A stretch of DNA of 64,000 bases from Nageia nagi (GCA_050084985.1 JBITNC010000001.1:13392001-13456000); one strand, 5' to 3'; numbered from the stretch's first letter, positions 50,957 to 62,142 are shown. Numbers and translations are program-made. Notes: generated by a model from the letters alone, not told the origin.

Positions 50957-51334
50957 TTGATTGAAGATTGGAAACAAGTGATAATACTTGCTGGTCAGAT
51001 TTACTTCTCTTTGGCATATATGTCCCTGTTACAAGTATATTACTGCAAAACATTTTGGGACAAATTATCCATCATCTTGCTTAAAATGAGAAATAGAGGG
51101 ATTGGAGATTTGGTATTACTTCATCATACTTTTCCTTGTGAACCACTCAGCCACTTAGACCATTGGGATGTTGGGACGAATGTATTCATGCTTGCTAAAA
51201 TTATAGATTCTCCCTCCCATCATGTGATGCAGTCTTGGATAGAAGATAACCCACTAGCACTCCTTGATTTCATTCAGGACTTGGACGTTGGGTTATGGAG
51301 CTATGAAGGTAGACATTTTGGCCATCACTTGTAG
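50957..51334 (+). pseudogene. Unit A 3' unknown ORF
   Basis: 125-aa frame homologous to 46698-46991: FWDKLSIILLKMRNRGIGDL, PLSHLDHWDVGTNVFMLAK and SHHVMQSWIEDNPLALLDF. Conserved between two independent units, so it was part of the parental element. Function not recognised. Confidence 0.5.
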
Positions 51335-51441
51335 CAAAAAATTGAAACTCTTTCTCCTTGTTCTTTCATCTGCATTATAGATTTTCAGGATGGGAAAGAG
51401 AAGGGCCAATTTATCTTGAATTGCTTGGGGACAAGCAATTC

Positions 51442-51455
51442 AAGAAGGGGAGACT
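51442..51455 (+). promoter_or_regulatory. Unit A polypurine tract
   Basis: AAGAAGGGGAGACT directly before the LTR start at 51456. Plus-strand priming site. Confidence 0.85.
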
Positions 51456-52561
51456 TGTAATGTCCCCAAATTTGTAAAACATCCACTTTCTCTCCTCTTA
51501 GAGTGTGACATTCATGGCAAAGGAGGAGAAACCAAAAATAAATTAATTTAGGAGTATTTTATTAATATTTTGTATTTATTTCTATAACCAAGGCTAAAGA
51601 GACCCTTGAGGCACTCACCCTTGGATTTTATTTAATTAATCTAGCTCAATTATTTGTAATTAATGCAATATTAGTCTCTCATAATGGGACGTTGCATTTA
51701 TGAGCCATTGATCTTGTAATTTGGCATCTCTAGGCAACCATTATGTGATGTTGGGCTTCTTGGGTTCCTAGATGATTTAATTTGTCATCCCAAGACACCA
51801 GAAGAGGGACATTGCACTTTGGGTGATTCTAAGGTATGAGATATCTTGTTATAAAAGGAGATGGGACACATCATTTATGGGCATGCTTGAAGATCATCAG
51901 AGTTTATCTCTTTTCAGGGGTTAGCAGCTAATGGAGTTGTAGCTTTCTAACTAGCTTAGTGGGAGAGCTTGACCTAGTGTGGAGGAGTTCTTACCTAAGC
52001 TAGGATAGTAGCTTGAGCCAAGGAGGTGGAGTTGCTAGAGTAGCTCGAGCTAGTGAGGTGGAGTTACTGAAATAGTTCAAGCCAATGTGGTGGAACTATT
52101 CCATCCCTGATCCAGATCTAGCTAGTGGGGTAGATCTAGATCTAGCCAATGCGGCCATATTCCAAATCCAGATCTAACCTACCAAATTAATGTGAGGAGG
52201 CACATCCTAGATCCAAAACTAATCGAATCAGTGTGAGGAGGCTCATCTAGCATTGGGGAGAAGAGGTTGAAGAACTTGCAGGGCCAGATCTTCCAAATCT
52301 ACCTTATGAGGGCAAACATCCCCCTTCTTGAGCATTTGGGTATTTTTCCTTGAGTATTGTACTTATCCATTTGGGACGTCCCAGCTCTTGAAGAATAAAA
52401 TTCATTTCTAGCTCTATTTCTTGTTTAATTCGTAGATCTGATTTGAATTGAGCTAGTTAGAAAAATATAAAAATATATATAAATTCCTAAGTAGTGATAT
52501 TTCAACTTGGAATATTACGCTTTAACAAAAATCACATTTTGTGAGTTTTGGGGATATTACT
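51456..52561 (+). repeat. Shared LTR between units A and C
   Basis: 1106 bp, TGTAATGTCCCC to GGATATTACT. It is preceded by unit A's polypurine tract and followed by unit C's primer-binding site, so one LTR is 3' for A and 5' for C. A TATAAAAGGAGA box near 51850 is a plausible promoter. Confidence 0.9.
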
Positions 52562-52562
52562 G

Positions 52563-52574
52563 TGGTATCAAAGC
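52563..52574 (+). promoter_or_regulatory. Unit C primer-binding site
   Basis: TGGTATCAAAGC, one transition from the initiator-Met complement. Confidence 0.85.
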
Positions 52575-52602
52575 TAGTTTTCCTACCAGCCTGTATTAGC
52601 TC

Positions 52603-53589
52603 ATGTCACCCAAGATCCATAATTACTACTTGAGAGGAAGAAGTGATCCTGATTACCAGCTAAGCTTAGAGGAGAGAGATGTAATAGATCTGGAGGGATC
52701 TGAAGAGAGGGAGGAAGCTGGACAAGGGAACATGGCTGATTCTAACATAGACATCCTGGATGCATTAAGGAAGATGATGGAGTAATTACAGATACTCACA
52801 TCCCAAATGGGGAACCAAACTCCACCACCCAGCTAGGAGAATAGAAATGGCCAAGGAGAGAGCTCATCTAGGGCTAGATCTCATTACCAAAAGTCTATAC
52901 TTGTTTCACCTAAGCCTCTTTTCAGAAAAGAGGAAGATCTGGAGGAAATCTATCAGAGACATTGAGAGAGGCTTGACCAATTATTCGATGAGTACATGGC
53001 CAAACTAGTAGAGTACAGAAACATCATATCTTTCCAAGAATTTTGTGGACAATTGGAGGGAGGACAAGGAGGATGCCCACCTATCTTTAAGGAGCCATTA
53101 CAGAAGATCCAATTGGAGAAATTTGATGGAGATGCAAGAATCTCAGTAAGAGGATGGATTCACTAGCTCCAAATGTACCTATATTTCAATTCCATGGTAG
53201 AAGATGAGGCCATACATTTTGCCACACTCTCCCTGAAGGGACAAGCCTATGAGTGGTGGCACCATGGATTGAAAATGTTGGGGCATGACCAGATCTCAAC
53301 TTTTGATGAATTTTACCAAAGGTTGCTGGAACATTTTGAAAAGAAGACTGAAGAAAGTTACTTCCATGAGCTCACCAAGATCCAATAGAAAGGTACAGTT
53401 AAAGAATATGTAGATGAGTTTATGAATGTTTCTATTATGGTTTTATATTTGTCAGAAGCTAGAAGGATGGCTATGTTCATGGAGGGTTTGAATGAAAATA
53501 TCAGAGCATCTATCAAAGCATTTGATCCAAATCATCTTGATGAGGTAATCAGAAGGGCTGTAGCACTTGAATCAACTAGTTTGATCTGA
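52603..53589 (+). pseudogene. Unit C gag (capsid part)
   Basis: Starts ATG 52603 (MSPKIHNYYLRGRSDPDYQ), the best preserved plus-strand start. An in-frame TAG after DALRKMME (52783) and others follow. The capsid core 53173-53388 (DEAIHFATLSLKGQAYEWW, FYQRLLEHFEKKTEESYF) is intact. Ends in TGA 53587-53589, the shared stop position. A gag-PIN frame continues downstream. Confidence 0.85.
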
Positions 53590-53745
53590 GGAAAGAGCAA
53601 TTAAGGAAGGATGCAACCACCCCAGCAATAAATTATGCTAGCAAGTAAAATGAATGGGAGCCAAGGAAGGATCACATCTCCACCAAGGAGAAATGCATGG
53701 TCATTGGAGTAGACACAAAGGGATCGAGAGATCTCCCATTCTAAA

Positions 53746-54045
53746 ATGAGAAGAAGGAAAATGTGCTTTGTCTGTAGAGGATCATGGGAGCTAGGCCATC
53801 ATTGCAATGGGAAGGTGCAGCTCAGTTATGTAGAGGTAGTGGAGATGGAGGAACCTAAATCAAATTTGTGGAGCATTTCAAAATTTGTGGAAGAGTTTTC
53901 CACTCACAGCACCTTGGCTGGTATGTATGGGAAGTTTTCAAGCAATCTAATGGTACAGATCATGGTTCTGCAAAGCATGATATGGTATACTCTTATGGTG
54001 ATTTTGTTTGAATATAGAGGAGATAGGATACTTATTATTGAGTAG
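53746..54045 (+). pseudogene. Unit C gag knuckle fused in frame to PIN transmembrane segment
   Basis: A single 99-aa open frame. It begins with the gag zinc knuckle ([14 protein letters not shown]), continues through the gag spacer ([16 protein letters not shown]), and at about 53919 changes without stop or shift to PIN sequence: [20 protein letters not shown], then [19 protein letters not shown]. In canonical PIN auxin efflux carriers 'MYGK..[29 protein letters not shown]' is the last helix of the N-terminal membrane domain. The protease found here in units A and B is absent. Confidence 0.85.
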
Positions 54046-54801
54046 TTTCCCAACACTGGGGTGAAATTATTTCACTCAAGGTGGATTCTAACGTGGTTTT
54101 TTTGGATGGGTGTGAGGCTCTACAAATGGAGGCAAAGATTAGAGAAGATAGAAAACTTCATATCACAGTTAGAAGATCTACATCATTGAGGTCTGTAATG
54201 TCTTTACATAGATCTCTCCCTTCTCTTACTCCATGACCTTCTAATCTCACTGTTGTAGAGATTTATTTTGTGCATTCGTCTAGGAATCCTACACCCAGAG
54301 ATTCAAGATTTAATCATATGCATTTTTATTCAATGTTGAATGGCAGAGGGGGAACTAATAATAATAATAATATGAACCTATGCCAATCAAATTTCTAGTC
54401 TATGGATTTGTATTTAATGGATTCTTCCCAAGGTCCAATGCCCAGAACTTCCAATTTTGATGAGGATGTCAAGGGTTCAAATCACGGGTTCTTCGATTCC
54501 AATCTGTATGGGCATAGGTTGTAGGGTTGCTTGGGGAGAAGTACTAGTGGAGGGATGGAAAGTGCAAATTCTTTGGGATATCTTACAACTAATCTAGGAA
54601 TTTTGTCCCCTAATGATACCAAGGCTTTGAAGAAATATGGAATTAATAGGTCATCAAACCAGAAAATGAATGAGGGGTCTAAAGAAATTCATATGTTTGT
54701 GTGGAGTTCTAGCGCTTCTCCAGATTCTGAAGCTGCTAACTAGCTCCATGTTTTGAGTGGTTCTGAGCATGGACCACCTATGGATAACAAACATGATACC
54801 C
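53919..54801 (+). pseudogene. PIN: Captured PIN auxin efflux carrier fragment, copy C
   Basis: About 883 bp replacing the protease region. In PIN order: the membrane helix (to about 54010), QFPNTG, then after a 1-bp deletion near 54060 the loop start [63 protein letters not shown] and [11 protein letters not shown]. The frame 54531-54743 ends [18 protein letters not shown]. The 'RNPTPRxSxFNHxDFYSM' and '[11 protein letters not shown]' blocks are hallmarks of the PIN hydrophilic loop. No intron was seen. TAG at 54741-54743 is shared by all copies. C-terminal membrane helices are missing, so it cannot transport auxin. Confidence 0.9.
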
Positions 54802-55030
54802 ACTCCCATCATGTGATGCAGTCCTAGATAGAAGATAACCCACTAGCATTCCTTGATTTCATTCAGGACTTAGATGTTGGGTTATGGAGCTATGAAGGTA
54901 GACATTTTGGCCAACACTTGCAGTAGAAAATTGAAACTCTTTCTCCTTGTTCTTTCATCCGCTTTACAATTTTTTAGGATGGGAAAGAGAAGGGCCAATT
55001 TATCTTGAGTTGCTTGGGGATAAGCAATTT
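54802..55030 (+). pseudogene. Unit C 3' tail of the parental element
   Basis: Resumes retrotransposon sequence in the same frame as unit A: SHHVMQS (54801 on), a stop where A has W, then EDNPLAFLDFIQDLDVGLW. Confidence 0.65.
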
Positions 55031-55044
55031 AGGAAGGGGAGACT
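55031..55044 (+). promoter_or_regulatory. Unit C polypurine tract
   Basis: AGGAAGGGGAGACT before the LTR at 55045. Confidence 0.85.
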
Positions 55045-56088
55045 TGTAATGTCCCCAAATTTGTAAAACATCCACTTTCTCTCCTCTTGGAGTGTGACGT
55101 TCATGGCAAAGGAGGAGAAACCAAAAATAAATTAATTTAGGAGTATTTTATTAATATTTTGCATTTATTTCTGTAACCAAGGCTAAAGAGACCCTTGAGG
55201 CACTCCCCATTGGATTTTATTTAATTAATCTGGCTCAATTATTTGTAATTAATGCAATATTAGTCTCTCATAATGGGACGTTGCATTTATGAGCCATTGA
55301 TCTTGTAATTTGGCATCTCTAGGCAACCATTATGGGACAATGGGCTTCCTAGGTCCCTAGATGATTTAATTTGTCATCCCAAGACACCAGAAGAGGGATG
55401 TTGCACTTTGGGTGATTTTAAGGTATGAGAGATCTTGTTATAAAAGGAGATGGGATGCATCATTTGTGGGCATGCTTGAAGATCATTAGAGTTTATCTCT
55501 TTCTGGGGGTTAGCAGCTAGTGGTGTTGTAGCTTTCTAGCTAGCTTAGTGGGAGAGCTCAAGCCAGTGTGGAGGAGTTCTTGCCTAAGCTAGGATAGTAG
55601 CTCAAGCCATTGAGGTGGAGTTGCTAGAGTAGCTCGAGCTAGTGAGGTGGAGTTACTGGAATAGTTCAAGCCAGTGTGGTGGAACTATTTCATCCCTTAT
55701 CTAGATCTAGCTAGTGGGGTAGATCCAGATCCAACCAGTGTGGCCATATTCTAGATCCAGATATAACCTACCAAATCAATGTGAGGAGGCACATCCTAGA
55801 TCCAAACTAATTGAATTAGTGTGAGGAGGCTCATCCAGCATTGGGGAGAAGAGGTTGAAGAACTTGCAGGGCCAGATCATCCAAATCTACCTTATGAGGG
55901 CAAACATCCCCCTTCTTAAGCATTTGGGTGTTTTTCCTTGAGTATTGTACTTATCCATTTTGGACATCCTAGCTCTTAAAGAATAAAATTCATTTCTCGC
56001 TCTATTTCTTGTTCAATTTATAGATCTGATTTGAATTGAGCTAGTTAGAAAAATATAAAAATATATATAAATTCCTAAGTAGTGATAT
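55045..56088 (+). repeat. Unit C 3' LTR, truncated at an inversion junction
   Basis: Starts TGTAATGTCC and follows the LTR to AAGTAGTGATAT, then breaks off at about 56088. The last 60 bp or so of the LTR are missing. The sequence jumps directly into antisense gag of unit D. Confidence 0.9.
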
Positions 56089-56421
56089 GTCGGCCAAGGT
56101 GCTGTGAGTGGAAAACTCTTCCATAAATTTTGAAATACTCCACAGATCTGATTTAGGTTCCTCCATCTCCACTACCTCTACATAACTGAGTTGCACCTTC
56201 CCATTGTAGTGATGGCCTAGCTCCCATCATCCTCTATAGATAAAGCACATTTTCCTTCTTCTCATTTCAGAATGTGAGATCTCTCGATCCCTCTGTGTTT
56301 GCTCCAATGACCATGTATTTCTCCTTGGTGGAGATGTGAGCCTTCCTTGGCTCCCATTCATTTTACTTGTTGGCATAATTTGTTGCTGGGGTGGCTATGT
56401 CCTTCCTTGATTGCTCTTTCC
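56089..56421 (-). pseudogene. Unit D gag linker and zinc knuckle, cut at the PIN/protease junction
   Basis: Minus-strand gag spacer and knuckle as in the other units. It ends in STHSTLA at the exact codon where units C, E and G change to PIN and A and B to protease. Beyond it lies an inverted LTR. Confidence 0.8.
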
Positions 56422-57392
56422 TCAGATTGAACTGGTTGATTCAAGTGCTATGGCCCTTCTGATTACCTCATCAAGATCATTTGGCTCAAATGCTTTGATA
56501 GATGCTCTGATATTTTCATTCAAACCCTCCATGAACATAGTCATCCTTGTAGCTTCTGATAGATCTAAAACCATAACAAAAACATTCATAAACTCATCTA
56601 CATACTCTTCAACTCTACCTTTCTTTTGGATCATGGTGAGCTCATGGAAGTAACTTTCTTTAGTCTTCTTTTCAAAATGTTCCAACAACCTTTGGCAAAA
56701 TTCATCAGAAGTTGAGATCTGGTCATGCCCCAACATTTTCAATCCATGTTGCCACCACTCATAGGCTCATCCCATTAGGGAGAGTGTGGCAAAATGAATG
56801 GCCTCATCTTCTACCATGGAATTGAAAGATAGGTACATTTGGAGCTAGTGAATCCATCCTCTTGTCGAGATCCCCACACCTCCATCAAATTTCTCCAATA
56901 GTATCTTCTGCAATGGCTCCTTAAAGATAGGTGGGCATCCTCCTTGTACTCCCTCCAATTGTACACAAAATTCTTAGAAAGATATGATGTTTTTTTACTC
57001 TACTGGTTTGGCCATGTACTCATCAAACAATTGGTCGAGCCTCTCTTGAATACTCTGATAAATCTCCTTTGGATCTTGCTCTTGGTTTAGCCATGTATAG
57101 ACTTTTGATAATGAGATCTAGCCCTAGATGAGCTCTCTCCTTGACCATTTCTATTCTCCTAGCTAGGTGGTGGAGTCTGGTTCCCCATTTGGGATTTTAG
57201 TATCTACAATTGCTCCATCATCTTCCTTAATGCATCCAGGATGGCTATGTTGAAATCAGCCATGTTCCTTTGTGTGGCTTCCTCCCACTCTTCAGATCCA
57301 TCCAGATCTATTACATCTCTCTCCTCCAAGCTCAGTTGGTAATCAGGATCACTTCTTCCTCTCAAGTAGTAATTATGGATCTTGAGTGGCAT
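56422..57392 (-). pseudogene. Unit D gag (capsid part)
   Basis: Starts ATG 57392 (MPLKIHNYYLRGRSDPDYQ), continuing open to DALRKMMEQL at 57204. Broken in the middle. The last 106 codons 56422-56742 are open (GHDQISTSDEFCQRLLEHF, EEYVDEFMNVFVMV, NENIRASIKAFEPNDLDEV). Terminates in TGA at the shared position. Confidence 0.85.
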
Positions 57393-57433
57393 GAGCTAAT
57401 ACAAGTTGGTAGGAAAGCTAGCTCTGATACCAC

Positions 57434-58537
57434 TATAATATCCCCAAAACTCACAAAATGCAATTTTTGTTAAAGTGTAATATTCCAAGTTGAAATATCA
57501 CTACTTAGGAATTTATATATATTTTTATATTTTTCTAACTAGCTCAATTCAAAAGATCTGCAAATTGAACAAGAAATAGAGCCAAAAATGAATTTTATTC
57601 TTCAAGAGCTAGGACGTCCCAAATGGATAAGTACAATACTCAAGGAAAAATACCCAAATGCTCAAGAAGGGGGATGTTTGCCCTCATAAGGTAGATTTGG
57701 ATTATCTATCCCTGCAAGTTCTTCAACCTCTTCTCCCCAATGCTAGACGAGCCTCCTCACACTGATTTGGCTAGTCTAGATCTAGGATGTGCCTCCTCAC
57801 ACTAATTTGGCATGTTAAATTTGGATCTAGAATATGGTTGTATTGGCTAGATCTGGATCTACCCCACTAGCTAGATCTAGATCAGGGATAGAATAGTTCC
57901 ACCACACTGGCTTCAACTATTCTAGTAACTCCACCTCACTAGCTCGAGCTACTCTAGCAACTCCACCTCATTGGCTCAAGCTACTATCCTAGCTTAGGTA
58001 AGAACCCCTCCACACTGGCTTGAGCTCTCCCACTAAGCTAGCTGGAAAGCTGTAACTCCACTAGTTGCTAACCCTCGAAAAGAGATAAACTCTGATGATC
58101 TTCAAGCATGCCCAAAAATGATGCATCCCATCTCCTTTTATAAAAAGATCTCTCATACCTTGGAATCACCCAAAGTGCAACATCCCTCTTCTGGTGTCTT
58201 GGGATGAAAAATTAAATCATCTAGGGACCCAGGAAGCCCAATGTCCCATAATGGTTGCCTAGAGATGCCAAATTACAAGATCAATGGCTCATAAATGCAA
58301 CGTCCCATTATGAGAGACTAATATTGCATTAATTACAAATAATTGAGCCATATTAATTAAATAAAATCCAAGGGTGAGTGCCTCAAGGGTCTCTTTAGCC
58401 TTGGTTACAGAAATAAATGCAAAATATTTAATAAAATACTCCTAAATTAATTTATTTTTGGTTTCTCCTCCTTTGCCATGAATGTCACACTCCAAGAGGA
58501 GAGAAAGTGGATGTTTTACAAATTTGGGGACATTACA
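57434..58537 (-). repeat. Shared LTR between units E and D
   Basis: 1104 bp in reverse orientation, with unit D's PBS-like CTCTGATACCAC on its left and unit E's polypurine tract (58538-58551) on its right. It thus serves as E's 3' LTR and D's 5' LTR. The LTR end here reads TATAATATCC where the others have TGTAATATCC. Confidence 0.9.
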
Positions 58538-58551
58538 AGTCTCCCCTTCCT

Positions 58552-58779
58552 GAATTGCTTATCCCCAAGCAACTCAAGATAAATTGGCCCTTCTCTTTCC
58601 CATCCTAAAAAATTGTAATGCGGATGAAAGAACAAGGAGAAAGAGTTTCGATTTTCTACTGCAAGTGTTGGCCAAAATGTCTACCTTCATATCTCCATAA
58701 CCCAACATCTAAGTCCTGAATGAAATCAAGGAATGCTAGTGGATTATCTTCTATCGAGGACTACATCACATGATGGGAG
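58552..58779 (-). pseudogene. Unit E 3' tail of the parental element
   Basis: Reverse-strand SHHVM, a stop, then IEDNPLAFLDFIQDLDVGLW, homologous to the tails of units A, B and C. Confidence 0.65.
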
Positions 58780-59663
58780 TGGGTATCATGTTTGTTATCC
58801 ACAGGTGGTCCATGCTCAGAACCACTCAAAACATGGAGCTAGTTAGCAGCTTCAGAATCTAGAGAAGCGCTAGAACTCCACACAAACATATGAATTTCTT
58901 TAGACCCCTCATTCATTTTCTGGTTTGATGACCTATTAATTCCATCTTTCTTCGAAGCCTTGGTATCATTAGGGGACAAAATTCTTAGATTAGGCATAGG
59001 ATATCCCAAAGAAGTCACACTTTCCATCCCTCCACTAGTACTTCTCCCCAAGTGACCCTGCAGCCTGTGCCCATATAGATTGGAACCGAAGCACCCATGA
59101 TTCGAACCCTTGATGGCCTCATCAAAATTGGAAGTTTTGGGCGTTGGACCTCGAGAATAATTCATGGAATACAAACCCATAGATTGGAAATTCAAATGGT
59201 GTGGGCTCAAATTATTATTATTATTAGTTCCCCCTCTACCATTCAACATTGAATAAAAATCCATATGATTAAAGCTTGAACCTTTGGGTGTAGGATTCCT
59301 AGATGAATGCATAGAATAAATCTCTACACTGGTGAGATTATATGGTCATGGAGTAAGAGAAGGGAGAGATCTATGTGAAGACATTACAGACCTTGATGAT
59401 GTAGACTCCTAACCATGATATGAATTTTTCCATCTTCTCTAATCTCTACCTTCACTTGTAGAGCCTCATGCCCATCCAAAGAAACCACATTAGAATCCAC
59501 CCTGAGTGAAATAATTTCACCCTCAGTGTTAGGAAACTACTTAGTAATAAGTATCCTAGCTCCTCTATATTCAAACAAAATCACTATAAGAGTATACCAT
59601 ATCATGCTTTGCAAAACCATGATCTGTACCATTAGATTGCCTGAAAACTTCCCATACATACTA
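58780..59663 (-). pseudogene. PIN: Captured PIN fragment, copy E
   Basis: Minus-strand copy of about 884 bp. The helix part 59537-59743 is in frame with the gag spacer ([12 protein letters not shown]). The loop frame 58839-59312 is open for 157 codons: [76 protein letters not shown] and [19 protein letters not shown]. It ends in the shared TAG. Frame differences near 59400-59530 separate helix and loop. This is the best preserved PIN loop in the window. Confidence 0.9.
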
Positions 59664-59992
59664 GCCAAGATGCTATGAGTGGAAAACTCTTCCATAAATT
59701 TTGAAATGCACCACAGATCTGATTCAAGTTCCTCAATCTCCACTACCTCTACATAATTGAGCTACACCTTCCCATTGTGGCGATGGCCTAGCTCCCATGG
59801 TCCTCTATAGATAAAGCACATTTTCCTTCTTCTCATTTTAGAATGTGAGATCTCCCGATCCCTCTATGTCTGCTCCAACGACCATGCATTTCTCCTTGGT
59901 GGAGACATGAGCCTTCCTTGGCTCTAATTCATTTTACTTACTAGCATAATTTATTGTTGGGGTGGCTACATCCTTCCTTGATTGCTCTTTCC
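59664..59992 (-). pseudogene. Unit E gag linker and zinc knuckle
   Basis: Reverse-strand gag spacer ([16 protein letters not shown]) and knuckle (CFICRGPWELGHRH-like, last Cys lost). It runs directly into PIN copy E. Confidence 0.7.
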
Positions 59993-60980
59993 TTAGATCA
60001 AACTGGTTGATTCAAGTGCTATGGCCCTTCTGATTACCTCATCAAGATCGTTTGGCTCAAATGCTTTGATAGATACTCTGATATTTTCATTCAAACCCTC
60101 CATGAACATAGCCATCCTTCTAGCTTCTAATAGATCTAAAACCATAATAGAAACATTCATAAACTCATCTACATATTCTTCAACTGTACCTTTCTATTGG
60201 ATGTTAGTGAGCTCATGGAAGTAACTTTCTTTAGTCTTCTTTTCAAAACATTCTAGCAACCTTTGGCAAAATTCATCAAAAGTTGAGATCTGGTCATGCC
60301 CCAACATTTTCAATCCATGGAGTTGCCACTCATAGGCTTGTCCCTTCAAGGAGAGTTTGGCAAAACATATGGCCTCATCTTCTACCATGGAATTGAAAGA
60401 TAGGTACATTTTGAGCTGGTGAATCCATCCTCTTTTCGAGATCCCCACACCTCCATCAAATTTCTCCAATTGGATCTTCTATAATGGCTCCTTAAAGATA
60501 GGTGGGCATCCTCCTTGTCCTCCCTCCAATTGTCCATGAAATTCTTGGAAAGATATGATGTTTTTGTACTCTACTAGTTTGGCCATGTACTCATCAAATA
60601 ATTGGTCGAGCCTCTCTCGATGTCTTCGATAGATCTCCTTCGGATCTTGCTCTTTTCTAAAAAGAGGCTTAGGTGGAATAGGTACAGACTTTTGGTAATG
60701 AGATCTAGCCCTAGATGAGCTCTCTCCTTGGCCATTTCTATTCTCCCAGTTGAGTGGTGGAGTTTGGTTCCCCATTTGGGATGTGAGTATCTATAATTAC
60801 ACCATCATCTTCCTTAATGCATCCAGGATGGCTATGTTGGAATCAGCCATGTTCCCTTATCTGGCTTCCTCCCACTCTTTAGATTCCTCCAAATCTATTA
60901 TGTATCTCTCCTCCAAGCTCAGTTGGTAATTAGGATCACTTATTCCTCTCAAGTAGTAATTATGGATCTTGGTTGGCATG
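59993..60980 (-). pseudogene. Unit E gag (capsid part)
   Basis: Begins ATG 60980 (MPTKIHNY...). Open pieces 60479-60775 (SHYQKSVPIPPKPLFRKEQD, EYMAKLVEYKNIISFQEF) and 60194-60469 (MYLSFNSMVEDEAICFAKLS, FCQRLLECFEKKTKESYF). Stop TAA 59993-59995 at the shared position. Confidence 0.85.
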
Positions 60981-61007
60981 AGCTAATACAGGCTAGCAAG
61001 AAAACTA

Positions 61008-61019
61008 GCTCTGATACCA
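61008..61019 (-). promoter_or_regulatory. Unit E primer-binding site
   Basis: Minus-strand TGGTATCAGAGC, a perfect initiator-Met complement, next to the LTR at 61021. Confidence 0.9.
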
Positions 61020-61020
61020 T

Positions 61021-62128
61021 TGTAATATCCCCAAAACTCACAAAATGCAATTTTTGTTAAAGTGTAATATTCCAAGTTGAAATATCACTACCTAGGAATT
61101 TATATATATATATTTATATTTTTCTAACTAGCTTAATTCAAATCAAATCTACAAATTGAATAAGAAATAGAGCCAAAAATGAATTTTATTCTTCAAGAGC
61201 TAGGACGTCCCAAATGGATAAGTACAATACCCAAGCAAAAATACCCAAATGCTCAAGAAGGGGGATGTTTACCCTCACAAGGCAAATTTGGATGATCTAG
61301 CCCTACATGTTCTTCAACCTCTTCTCCCTAATGCTGGATGAGCCTCCTCACACTAATTTGGCTGGTCTGGATTTGGGATGTGCCTCCTCACACTGATTTG
61401 GTAGGTTAGATCTGGATCTAGAATATGGCCACACTGGTTGGATCTAGATCTGCCCCACTGGCTAGATCTAGATCAGGGATGAAATAGTTCCACCACACTG
61501 GCTTGAACTATTCCAATAACTCCACCTCATTAGCTCAAGCTACTCTAGCAACTCCACCTCATTGGCTTGAGCTACTATCCTAGCTTAGGTAAGAAATCCT
61601 CCACATTGGCTCGAGCTCTCCCACTAAGCTAGCTAGAAAGTTGCAACTCCACTAGCTGCTAACCCTCGAAAAGAGATAAACTCTGATGATCTTCAAGCAT
61701 GCCCATAAATGATGCATCCCATCTCCTTTTATAACAAGATCTCTCATACCTTGGAATCACCCAAAGTGCAATGTCCCTCTTCTGGTGTCTTGGGATGACA
61801 AATTAAATCATCTAGGGACCTAGGAAGCCCAACGTCCCATAATGGTTGCCTAGAGATGCCAAATTACAAGATCAATGGTTCATAAATGCAACATCCCATT
61901 ATGAGAGACTAATATTGCATTAATTACAAATAATTAAGCCAGATTAATTAAATAAAATCCAAGGGTGAGTGCCTCAAAGGGCCTCTTTAGCCTTGGTTAC
62001 AAAAATAAATGTAAAATATTAATAAAATACTCCTAAATTAATTTATTTTTGGTTTCTCCTCCTTTGCCATGAACATCACACTCCAAGAGGAGAGAAAGTG
62101 GATGTTTTACAAATTTGGGGACATTACA
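61021..62128 (-). repeat. Shared LTR between units G and E
   Basis: 1108 bp, reverse orientation, complete ends (TGTAATGTCC at 62128, GGATATTACA at 61021). The polypurine tract of unit G lies at 62129-62142. Confidence 0.9.
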
Positions 62129-62142
62129 AGTCTCCCCTTCTT

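Noticed and set aside
54531-54743. Separate 70-aa gene and its homologue at 62430-62642
   Set aside because: Both are the C-terminal open part of the captured PIN loop, not independent genes.
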